DNA of 64,000 nucleotides, taken from contig CACWFY010000008.1 of assembly GCA_902760345.1 (NCBI GenBank), positions 1-64,000 of the forward strand, in the 5' to 3' direction. Shown piece by piece: positions 15,048-22,807 of this stretch; position 1 is the first letter of the stretch; each line of letters starts with the position of its first letter. Made by a program: the position numbers and the translations under genes. The notes beneath the pieces are model-generated. The model was not told the DNA's origin. It saw nothing but the letters and a program-made list of their open reading frames with translations, and ran no database searches. Source of the DNA: an uncultured Bacteroidales bacterium (GTDB lineage: Bacteria > Bacteroidota > Bacteroidia > Bacteroidales > Bacteroidaceae).

Positions 15048-17587
15048 TCATCTGCGTCCTCTGCGGTATAAACGCATGGGCGCAAACCTCCATAGCTGGC
15101 CTCTTCCCTTTGGAGAACAGCGGACGCCTGGTATGGAACTTCAATGCTGGCTGGCGCTTTCATCTGGGCGATGTCGCTGGTGCTGAGGCAAAAGACTTCA
15201 ACGACCAGGCATGGGAAGTGGTGAGCACGCCCCATAGCGTCCAGCTGATGCCCGCCGAGGCCAGCGGTTGTCGCAACTATCAGGGCATAGCTTGGTATCG
15301 TAAGCATTTCGTATTGCCCAAGGAATGTGCCAGTCGCGACGTCACCCTGCATTTCGAGGCCATCATGGGCAAGCAGACCATCTACGTCAATGGCCAGAAG
15401 GTCAAGGAACACGAAGGCGGCTACCTGCCTATCACCATCTCTCTCTCTGCTTTTAATGTTGGCGATGATTTGGTCGTCGCCGTCAAGGCTGACAATAGCG
15501 ACGACAAGACCTACCCTCCAGGCAAGAAACAGGCACAGCTCGACTTTGCCTATCACGGCGGCATCTATCGCGACGTGTGGCTCATTGCCAAGAACAAGGT
15601 AGCCATCACGGATGCCATAGAAGAGAATAAGGTGGCTGGTGGCGGCATTTTTGTGCATTATGCCAACATCAGCGACAAGAGCGCCGAGGTCTTTGTCAAT
15701 ACGGAGGTACGCAACAGCGACAGCAAGGCTCGCACCATTACCGTCGAGAACGGTTTCGTCTCTTTTGCTGCGATTCCATCGCAGCGTACAAAGCTTAAAT
15801 TGGCCCCAGGCGAGGCACGCACCATCACCCAGTGCTTCCTCGTCAAGAATCCTAAGCTCTGGTCGCCCGAGACACCTTATTTATATAATATAGCCACCCG
15901 CGTCAAGGACGGCAAGCAGTCGCTCGACGGCGGCATCACTCGTATCGGCATACGCTCCTTTGACTTCAAGGGTAAGGATGGCTTTTGGCTGAATGGTAAG
16001 AAGTATCACCAACTCGTAGGTGCCAATCGCCATCAGGACTTTGCCTACGTGGGTAACGCCCTGCCGAACTCACAACAATGGCGTGATGCCAAACGACTGC
16101 GCGACGCAGGCTTCACCATCATCCGCACGGCCCACTATCCACAGGACCCGTCGTTCATGGATGCCTGCGACGAGCTGGGCCTATTCATCATCGTCGCCAC
16201 ACCCGGTTGGCAGTATTGGAACAAAGACCAAGGCTGGGACGAGAAGGTGCATCAGAATACGCGCAGCATCATCCGGCGTGACCGCAACCATCCCTGCGTG
16301 CTGGTGTGGGAACCCATCCTCAACGAGACGCGCTACCCAGAAGACTTTGCTCTGCAGGCCCTACAGATTACGAAGGACGAGTACCCCTACCCCTATCGGC
16401 CTGTTGCTGCTGCCGACATGCATAGTGCTGGCGTCAAAGACCACTACGACGTCGTCTATGGCTGGCCTGGCGACGACTTCAAGGACGACAAGCCCAAGCA
16501 ATGTATTTTTACGCGTGAGTTTGGTGAACTGGTCGACGACTGGTATGCTCACAACAATCTGAACCGTGCCTCACGCAGTTGGGGTGAGCGTCCCATGTTG
16601 ACGCAGGCAATGAGCCTCTACCGCTCGACGCAAGAGCTCTTCCACACCACGGGTCAGTTTATTGGCGGTTGCCAGTGGCACCCCTTCGACCACCAGCGCG
16701 GCTATCACCCCGACCCCTATTGGGGAGGAATCTATGATGCCTTCCGACAGAAGAAGACCGCCTTCGATATGTTTGCCGCTGTGCTCTCACCTTCTCACCT
16801 TCTCACCTTCTCACCTCAAGTTTACATTGCACATGAGATGACGCAGTTCTCAGAAAAGGATGTGACCATTTTTAGCAATTGCGACTCCGTTCGCCTGACG
16901 ATGTATGATGGCGAACATTGCTGGATACAACCCGTAGAGCACGGCCTCGTGGTCTTCAAAGATGCCTGGGACTTCTTCGAGGCCCGTGACTGGAGCTACA
17001 CCCAGCGCAACTGGCAGAATGTGAAGATGGTGGCCGAGGGTATCATTGGTGGCAAAGTGGTCTGCACAGCAGAGAAGATGCCATCGCGCCGTAGCACGAA
17101 GCTGCGCCTCCGCGTTGACGACATGGGCAAGCCACTCGTGGCTGACGGCTCCGACTTCATCGTCGTCATCTGCGAGGTGACCGACGACTTGGGACATGTG
17201 CGTCGCTTGGCCAAGGAAAATATCCGCTTCACCGTCGAGGGCGAAGGCGAGATCATTGGCGACGCCTCCATCAATGCCAACCCACGTGCTGTGGAATGGG
17301 GCTCTGCGCCTGTACTGATTCGTAGCACACAACAGGCAGGCAAGATCAAGGTCAAGGCCGAGGTACAGTTCCCAGGCACCCACGCCCCCACATCTGCCGA
17401 GCTGGAGATAGAAAGCGTGCCCTACGACCTGCCGATGTGCTACACCGAGGCCCATGGGGCCCATAAGTCCTATGAGACCCATAAGTCCCATGAAGCCCAT
17501 GCCGCTCCCTCCCTCTCTGACGCCGAAAAGGCTCGTCTGTTACAAGAGGTAGAAGCCCAACAAGCAGACTTTGGCATACAGAAATAG
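15026..17587 (+). CDS. GH2 family beta-glycosidase (second copy)
   Basis: 853 residues from ATG 15026 (an adjacent ATG at 15029 is equally possible), 1 bp after the esterase stop; signal peptide MMRKIIGIICVLCGINAWA. Jelly-roll domain about 25-195, Ig-like domain about 200-305, TIM barrel about 305-600, C-terminal beta domain from about 690. Acid/base is Glu434 in PILNET and nucleophile is Glu498 in FTREFGEL. Substrate is not evident; beta-galactosidase, beta-glucuronidase and similar activities are all possible. Three short repeats have entered the frame: nonamers in the signal peptide (15048), CTCACCTT octamers (16786-16817, encoding SPSHLLTFSP) and nonamers (17453-17497, encoding H-K-S/Y-E-T triplets). 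The last two are probably linker or loop insertions. Last gene of the glycosidase operon. Confidence 0.86.
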   Translation: MMRKIIGIICVLCGINAWAQTSIAGLFPLENSGRLVWNFNAGWRFHLGDVAGAEAKDFNDQAWEVVSTPHSVQLMPAEASGCRNYQGIAWYRKHFVLPKECASRDVTLHFEAIMGKQTIYVNGQKVKEHEGGYLPITISLSAFNVGDDLVVAVKADNSDDKTYPPGKKQAQLDFAYHGGIYRDVWLIAKNKVAITDAIEENKVAGGGIFVHYANISDKSAEVFVNTEVRNSDSKARTITVENGFVSFAAIPSQRTKLKLAPGEARTITQCFLVKNPKLWSPETPYLYNIATRVKDGKQSLDGGITRIGIRSFDFKGKDGFWLNGKKYHQLVGANRHQDFAYVGNALPNSQQWRDAKRLRDAGFTIIRTAHYPQDPSFMDACDELGLFIIVATPGWQYWNKDQGWDEKVHQNTRSIIRRDRNHPCVLVWEPILNETRYPEDFALQALQITKDEYPYPYRPVAAADMHSAGVKDHYDVVYGWPGDDFKDDKPKQCIFTREFGELVDDWYAHNNLNRASRSWGERPMLTQAMSLYRSTQELFHTTGQFIGGCQWHPFDHQRGYHPDPYWGGIYDAFRQKKTAFDMFAAVLSPSHLLTFSPQVYIAHEMTQFSEKDVTIFSNCDSVRLTMYDGEHCWIQPVEHGLVVFKDAWDFFEARDWSYTQRNWQNVKMVAEGIIGGKVVCTAEKMPSRRSTKLRLRVDDMGKPLVADGSDFIVVICEVTDDLGHVRRLAKENIRFTVEGEGEIIGDASINANPRAVEWGSAPVLIRSTQQAGKIKVKAEVQFPGTHAPTSAELEIESVPYDLPMCYTEAHGAHKSYETHKSHEAHAAPSLSDAEKARLLQEVEAQQADFGIQK
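15048..15065 (+). repeat. Two 9-nt units in the GH2 signal-peptide codons
   Basis: TCATCTGCG then TCCTCTGCG, encoding the IICVLCG core of the signal peptide. The unit resembles the TAATCTGCG nonamer in the SusD signal peptide at 60417-60443. Confidence 0.45.
16786..16817 (+). repeat. Octanucleotide array CTCACCTT x4 inside GH2
   Basis: Three exact copies of CTCACCTT and a fourth ending in C, read in frame as a Ser/Pro/Leu-rich stretch. The same octamer occurs at 49753-49792 and, in the opposite orientation (GTGAGAAG), at 46665-46680 and 57102-57133. Confidence 0.8.
17453..17497 (+). repeat. Nonanucleotide array inside GH2 (C-terminal linker)
   Basis: Five 9-nt units in register with codons: CATGGGGCC, CATAAGTCC, TATGAGACC, CATAAGTCC, CATGAAGCC. 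They encode H-x-x/Y-E-T triplets. Two units (TATGAGACC and close variants of CATAAGTCC) are shared with the array at 32718-32780. Confidence 0.85.
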
Positions 17588-17595
17588 CCGAATTG

Positions 17596-17627
17596 TTTGG
17601 ATGTTTCAGAAAATCTTCGTACTTTTG
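17596..17627 (+). promoter_or_regulatory. Bacteroidetes-type promoter of the AraC-type membrane regulator
   Basis: TTTG 17596-17599, 20-bp spacer, TACTTTTG 17620-17627: full consensus. The predicted start near 17631 leaves a leader of only about 7 nt before the ATG at 17638, and rules out start codons further upstream. Confidence 0.7.
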
Positions 17628-17637
17628 CCACGTGACA

Positions 17638-20289
17638 ATGGTACGAAGATTCTTCTTATCCGCTGTTTTCCTTGCTGCTACGCTACTGCCTGCCAGTGCC
17701 CAGCATAGGGCGACGGTCATTTCACAGCACTACACCACCGCTGAGGGACTGCCCTCGAACAACGTGATGTGTGTACTGAAAGACCGTGATGGCTTCTTAT
17801 GGTTTGGCACATGGTACGGCCTCTGCCGTTTCGACGGCACGGAGTTTTCGGCCTACAATAAGCCAAGGAATCCCCATACCGATTTCCCACCGCGAAAAGT
17901 GGAGAGCATGGCAGAAGACGCAGAAGGACAGTTGTGGCTGAAGACGGTCGACTGGCGACTGTATGTCTTCAACCGCCATACGGAACGCTTCCAGGCTGTC
18001 AGCCAACAATTGAAGAAATACACCAAGAACCTGCAGATTATCAAGATACAACGCACCAACGAAGGCCGCATCTTGCTGCTCTGCAAGGACAAAACCTTGT
18101 TGGAAGCGTATACTGACAAACTGGGGAACATCCACATCAGCAAGCTGTTCGACTCCAAGGGGAAGATTCACCCGCAGACCATGCAGCTGTACAATGATGT
18201 TGCCACAACCAGCCAGAATCAGTTCATCTATATCGGGCGTGACTACAAGCTATTTACCATGCGCAAGAAGGGCCACCAGACAGACTTCACGACGGCGATG
18301 TCTAATAGCGACAGCCTGCTTGCACGTCAGCAGCATCGTCTGACAGCTATCGCTCAAGAGGCAGGTATCAGCAAATACTCATCGCTCTATCAAGACTCGG
18401 ACAGCCTGTTATGGGTTACCACCAATAACGAAGGAATATACTGTATCAGCAAACCGCCACAGTGGTTTAGCCTGATTGATTTGCCTGACGACGATCAGAC
18501 AGGTGTTCGCTGCATCTACCAGACGCGACAGGGTTACATATTGGTAAGTACGCGCCGCCGTGACGTATATCTCTACAACGCTCATGGACAATTGCTACAG
18601 ACACTACCCTACAGCCGCTATGGTATCGGTGCCGTCTACCATGCCACGGAAGACCGCCGCGGACGCCTGTGGCTCTCTACGAAGGGCGACGGACTGGTGG
18701 TTGTTGATGCCCAAAGTGTGGCAGAAGGTTTTCCCGCCAATATGAATATCCGTCACTACTGCCACGATCCTTCCAATCCAAAGAGCATCAGCGGCAACAA
18801 CGTCTATATGACCTTCATTGATTCCAAACAGCATATCTGGGTGGGAACCCTCGACGGTGGTCTGAACCTCGTTCAGGAGCAAACCGACGGACAGCTGACC
18901 TTCTATCACAAGCAACACGGACTGACGCATTATCCTGCCTACGGACTCTATACCGAAGTGCGCAACATGGCTGAAGACGAGCAGGGCCACCTCTATGTGG
19001 GTACCATCGACGGACTGATGACGATTGACACCCGTTTCAAGAAGCCATCAGACATCCGCTTCCATACCTATCGCGACGACCCGCAGGCGCTCTTTGCCAA
19101 CAACGACATCTATACGCTTCATCGCGACCATACAGGACAACTGTGGGTGGGCACCTTTGGTGGTGGCCTACAACGCCTGACAGCCGACGGCCACTTCATG
19201 CCGCTTAGTGCACGTGAAGGTTTGCGCAACGATGTCATCTATGCTATCACAGAAGACCTGCGCGGCCAGCTATGGCTATCTACAGAGGGTGGCCTGTCGT
19301 GCTACAATAGTGAGACGCAACGCGTGCGTAACTTCGACCGCTACGACGGTATTCCCGAAGTGAAGATGGAGGAAGCAGCGGCTACGCGACTCTCCAATGG
19401 CGACCTATGGATAGGCTGTAAGGAAGGTATTCTGACCTTCAATCCTGAACAATTGCAGACGGGTAGCGCCCACTACCGAACCTACATCATCGACCTGGTG
19501 GCCGATAACGCGTCGTATCAGGGAGCTACGGCCATCAGTTTTGCCGATCAGGTGGAGCTGAACTACGACCACAACGCCTTTACTGTGGAATTTGCCGCCC
19601 TGAACTACCTGAATCGAGGCAACGTCAACTATCGCTATCGTCTGGAGGGTTTCGACCGCGACTGGCGCTATAGCGGTCCGCACCGTGTAGGTTCGTATAA
19701 CGAAGTGCCGCCAGGCAATTACACTTTTATCGTGGAGACCATCGACGATGCCAATCCCGATCTGGTTTCCTCCGCACGTCTTTCCATACGTATCCTGCCA
19801 CCTTGGTGGGCTACATGGTGGGCATACCTTATTTATATATGTATTGTTGCCCTGATTACTTGGCTCGTCGTCCGCACCATCCTGCAGATGAACCGTATGC
19901 GCAATGAGATATACATCAGTCAGCGACTGGCCAAACTGACATCCAAACCCGACGATGGCGACGAGTTTATTGACCGTCTGCACCGCATTATCCGCCAAAA
20001 CATCTCTAATGGCGACTTCGTCATCGATGACTTGGCAGAAGAGATGTCGATGTCGCGCTCGGCTTTCTACAAAAAGGTGAAAAGGCAGACAGGCTTTGCC
20101 CCAGTAGACCTCATTAAGGAATTCCGCCTCTCGCATGCCGCAGAACTGCTACAAACTACCAACCACAGCATCACCGAGATAGCCTACCGTTCCGGCTTCC
20201 GCGACCCAGGCTACTTCGGCAGGTGCTTCCGCAAGCGCTTCGGCATGACGCCTCGCGAATATACGAACCAGCACCCACCGATGGAATAA
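17638..20289 (+). CDS. Membrane-anchored AraC-family regulator with beta-propeller sensor, no kinase
   Basis: 883 residues from ATG 17638, chosen because the promoter at 17596-17627 precedes it and because it opens signal peptide MVRRFFLSAVFLAATLLPASA. The periplasmic part carries about nine two-component-regulator propeller repeats (WFGTWYGLCRF, LWVTTNNEGIY, LWVGTFGGGL and others), followed by a Y_Y_Y domain (about 635-715). One membrane helix lies at about 723-750, then a short linker and a cytoplasmic AraC helix-turn-helix domain (about 780-883; SMSRSAFYKKVKRQTGF and EIAYRSGFRDPGYFGRCF). Hybrid two-component systems of PULs have histidine kinase and receiver domains between membrane and AraC domain; both are absent. 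It probably senses an oligosaccharide and activates the adjacent glycosidase or pectin genes. Confidence 0.85.
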   Translation: MVRRFFLSAVFLAATLLPASAQHRATVISQHYTTAEGLPSNNVMCVLKDRDGFLWFGTWYGLCRFDGTEFSAYNKPRNPHTDFPPRKVESMAEDAEGQLWLKTVDWRLYVFNRHTERFQAVSQQLKKYTKNLQIIKIQRTNEGRILLLCKDKTLLEAYTDKLGNIHISKLFDSKGKIHPQTMQLYNDVATTSQNQFIYIGRDYKLFTMRKKGHQTDFTTAMSNSDSLLARQQHRLTAIAQEAGISKYSSLYQDSDSLLWVTTNNEGIYCISKPPQWFSLIDLPDDDQTGVRCIYQTRQGYILVSTRRRDVYLYNAHGQLLQTLPYSRYGIGAVYHATEDRRGRLWLSTKGDGLVVVDAQSVAEGFPANMNIRHYCHDPSNPKSISGNNVYMTFIDSKQHIWVGTLDGGLNLVQEQTDGQLTFYHKQHGLTHYPAYGLYTEVRNMAEDEQGHLYVGTIDGLMTIDTRFKKPSDIRFHTYRDDPQALFANNDIYTLHRDHTGQLWVGTFGGGLQRLTADGHFMPLSAREGLRNDVIYAITEDLRGQLWLSTEGGLSCYNSETQRVRNFDRYDGIPEVKMEEAAATRLSNGDLWIGCKEGILTFNPEQLQTGSAHYRTYIIDLVADNASYQGATAISFADQVELNYDHNAFTVEFAALNYLNRGNVNYRYRLEGFDRDWRYSGPHRVGSYNEVPPGNYTFIVETIDDANPDLVSSARLSIRILPPWWATWWAYLIYICIVALITWLVVRTILQMNRMRNEIYISQRLAKLTSKPDDGDEFIDRLHRIIRQNISNGDFVIDDLAEEMSMSRSAFYKKVKRQTGFAPVDLIKEFRLSHAAELLQTTNHSITEIAYRSGFRDPGYFGRCFRKRFGMTPREYTNQHPPME

Positions 20290-20348
20290 CTATATTTTTT
20301 ACATGAATTTGATGACACATTAAATGCTAAAACGTCTAAAAGAATGTA

Positions 20349-20360
20349 AACTATATAGTT
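20349..20360. promoter_or_regulatory. 12-bp palindrome upstream of the TIM-barrel gene
   Basis: AACTATATAGTT is a perfect dyad 12 bp before the start at 20373, in an 83-bp AT-rich gap that shows no clear TAnnTTTG box. It could be an operator for a dimeric regulator; chance is not excluded in AT-rich DNA. Confidence 0.3.
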
Positions 20361-20372
20361 GTTATCTACTAA

Positions 20373-21266
20373 ATGAACTTATCAAAGGTTAAGAAATGCC
20401 TTGTAATTGGAGCATTCTTTCTACTGAATGTGTGGTACGTTGACGCATTGGCCCAGCCACGTTATCGTATCGCAGCCTGCGACTGGATGATGCTGAAGCG
20501 CCAGAAACTTGGGGAGTTCCAGCTGACGCGTGACATTCAGGCCGACGGTGTAGAGATGGACATGGGACCGCTGGGAAAGCGCGAACTGTTCGACAACAAA
20601 CTACGAGACCCGCATTTCCAACAGCTATTCCGCCACACAGCCGACTCGTTAGGTGTACGGGTTCCCTCGATGGCGATGTCGGGCTTCTTTGCACAGAGTT
20701 TTCTGCAGCGCGAAAACTTCAAAGAGCTGATAGCCGACTGCCTAAGTTCTATGGACGTGATGGGTGCTAAAGTGGCGTTTCTGCCCTTGGGAGGCAGCGG
20801 ACAAGAGTGGCAACAGGCTGGTGCAGTTCACAATGAGATGGTGCGACGCCTGCACGAAGTGGGCGAGATGGCCCGTCGGCAGGGCAAGGTGATTGCCATT
20901 CGGACAGCTCTTCCCGCACATGCGAACATTATTTTATTAGATGAGATTAAAAGCAAAGGCATCAAGCTCTACTACAACCTGCAGGATGCCGTCGACGCCG
21001 GACGAGACCCGTCAGAGGAGCTGCGCCTGCTGGGTGCGAAACGCATCGCCCAGATTCATGCCTCGCTGACCGATAGTGTCACGTTAGACAAAGACCCGCG
21101 CATTGACTTGCACCAGATAAAAAAGACGCTCGACAAAATGAAGTGGAAAGGTTGGCTGGTGGTAGAACGCTCACGCAATGCCGATGACGTGAAGAATGTT
21201 CGCGCAAACTTCGGCACCAACGTAGCCTATCTAAAGGAGATATTTCAAAACGAGAACAAACAATAA
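20373..21266 (+). CDS. Secreted sugar phosphate isomerase/epimerase-like TIM-barrel protein
   Basis: 297 residues with N-terminal signal sequence (VKKCLVIGAFFLLNVWYVDALA). The rest resembles xylose-isomerase-like TIM-barrel proteins (AP-endonuclease 2 superfamily): GVEMDMGPLG, GAKVAFLPLGGSG, VIAIRTALPAHANIILLDEIKSKG and WLVVERSR are barrel-strand motifs. The family includes sugar epimerases and isomerases, and secreted members are common in Bacteroidetes sugar-use loci, but no reaction can be assigned. It is the first gene after the regulator and 13 bp upstream of the lipoprotein gene, so it likely heads the pectin-type PUL transcript. Confidence 0.68.
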   Translation: MNLSKVKKCLVIGAFFLLNVWYVDALAQPRYRIAACDWMMLKRQKLGEFQLTRDIQADGVEMDMGPLGKRELFDNKLRDPHFQQLFRHTADSLGVRVPSMAMSGFFAQSFLQRENFKELIADCLSSMDVMGAKVAFLPLGGSGQEWQQAGAVHNEMVRRLHEVGEMARRQGKVIAIRTALPAHANIILLDEIKSKGIKLYYNLQDAVDAGRDPSEELRLLGAKRIAQIHASLTDSVTLDKDPRIDLHQIKKTLDKMKWKGWLVVERSRNADDVKNVRANFGTNVAYLKEIFQNENKQ

Positions 21267-21279
21267 TTACTAACTAAAA

Positions 21280-22779
21280 ATGTTTATGAAAAAGAATCAT
21301 TTATTAGCAACAATGAAGACATGCCTGCTAATGACAGCAGGGCTATTCTTGGCTTCATGTGCCCAGGATGGTTTTGACGAAGAGACCTTTACAGGTACCT
21401 ATGGTGGATACCAGTTAGCGACACCTGATGCTTCGTCTGTTAAGGTAAAGTCAAGTTCTGACAAGACAGAACAAACGATTACTTGGAATACGGTCTCTGG
21501 AGCCATCAGCTATGTTGTATCAATCTACGAAGGTGAGAACAAGGAGAATGTTGTGGTTAAAGACAAACTGGTTCGTAGAGCCTCTATCACCATTCCACGT
21601 AAGGCTCGTTCGTACTACAGTATTGAAATTCAGACTGCATATAATGAGGCTGAGGACAATGCTGCTTCTGAAGGGAAAGCATCTTATAGCTGGGATACTT
21701 TCATCGTGGAAATCGACTTACCTGCAGGTGTTGATCTCGTAAACTATCTGGATGAACATCCTACTGCTAATGATGCTATGGTAGACGGTGCCCTCTGTGC
21801 TGTATCATATAATCTGACAGCTGGTGCCAACTATACCATGGGCGGTATGGTGGATTTCGGTGCTTACAATGTTACTTTAACCTGTGATGACCCCACCAAC
21901 AAAGCAAAGTTACTACTATCGGAAGAAAAGAGTGGTTTTGAAACATCTGGCGCTTTAGTGTTAGAGAATCTTTATATTGACGGATTTGATTCTAAGGCCG
22001 CCTTTATTGCGATGAGCGAGAAGCCTGCTATTGAGCCTATTATTGTTAATGCATGGGGGGCTGACTATAATTTCTATTGCGACAGGGATGATATTGAAGT
22101 ACGTGGTTGTGAAATCCACGGTCTCACATCCTATTTCTTCTATGACAATCAGGTTTCGTGTTGGTTCCCGACTACACTTACAATTGACGACTGTATTGTT
22201 GAGTTTGCTACCCCATCAGATTCAAAAGCTCTCAATGGTGGTTATTTCTGGACTAACAAAGGTAGTGGCTATATCCGCAACTTGACCATCACAAACTCTA
22301 CCTTCTACAATACAGGCGAAGGCGACGTAAAATATTTCGTCCAATATGGTGGATTCGGATGGTCGCAGACCAACGAGTCATTAGGATGGGCAGATAATAC
22401 TATTACCTATGATCATTGTACGTTCTATCATGTCTGCTCAAATGGACAGTGGGGTAACTACAATGGTATTGCCGGTAAGTCGACTTCTTTCTGGAACATG
22501 ACTAACTGTATCTTCTTTGACTGCTCTTCATCTGGTGTTCCCCGCCGTTTCTTAGCAGGTAAGCAGAATCAAGCAACGGCAACCTTCCTAAACAATACCT
22601 ATCAGAAGAAGGACGGATCATTCGATACAAGCAATAATGTGTACAGTTATGATATTAGCGGTACTGACATTCAAGAGTCTCCGAACTTCAAGAATCCGAG
22701 TGCAGGTGATTTCAGCATCAGTGGTTCTAAGCAAGCCACTCTTGGCACGGGTGATCCACGCTGGTTACCTAAAGAGTAA
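21280..22779 (+). CDS. DUF4957/DUF5123-like surface lipoprotein of the PUL
   Basis: 499 residues; possible starts at 21280, 21286 (ATGAAAAAG) and 21313. A lipoprotein signal ends in LFLASC, so the protein is lipid-anchored. A fibronectin-like segment (about 50-140, ITWNTVSGAISYVVSIYEG) is followed by a right-handed beta-helix-like region rich in NLTITNSTFYN and YDHCTFYHV repeats, as in DUF4957/DUF5123 lipoproteins that accompany pectin PULs. These are thought to bind or trim pectic glycans at the surface, but the role is unproven. The position directly before SusC is where surface glycan-binding proteins are often encoded. Codon use is more AT-rich than in the first operon. Confidence 0.68.
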   Translation: MFMKKNHLLATMKTCLLMTAGLFLASCAQDGFDEETFTGTYGGYQLATPDASSVKVKSSSDKTEQTITWNTVSGAISYVVSIYEGENKENVVVKDKLVRRASITIPRKARSYYSIEIQTAYNEAEDNAASEGKASYSWDTFIVEIDLPAGVDLVNYLDEHPTANDAMVDGALCAVSYNLTAGANYTMGGMVDFGAYNVTLTCDDPTNKAKLLLSEEKSGFETSGALVLENLYIDGFDSKAAFIAMSEKPAIEPIIVNAWGADYNFYCDRDDIEVRGCEIHGLTSYFFYDNQVSCWFPTTLTIDDCIVEFATPSDSKALNGGYFWTNKGSGYIRNLTITNSTFYNTGEGDVKYFVQYGGFGWSQTNESLGWADNTITYDHCTFYHVCSNGQWGNYNGIAGKSTSFWNMTNCIFFDCSSSGVPRRFLAGKQNQATATFLNNTYQKKDGSFDTSNNVYSYDISGTDIQESPNFKNPSAGDFSISGSKQATLGTGDPRWLPKE

Positions 22780-22807
22780 TAAGACTTAAATCTAAAAGAG
22801 AATGATT

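Noticed and set aside
16850..17500. Minus-strand frame starting with Met-Gly-Phe-Met-Gly-Leu repeats
   Set aside because: The repetitive start is only the reverse reading of the nonamer array in GH2; the same applies to the minus-strand frame at 32619-33269.
20290..20372. A promoter with TAnnTTTG box for the TIM-barrel gene
   Set aside because: Only weak forms (TGAATTTG at 20304) are present, without a TTTG at the right distance, so no promoter was annotated.
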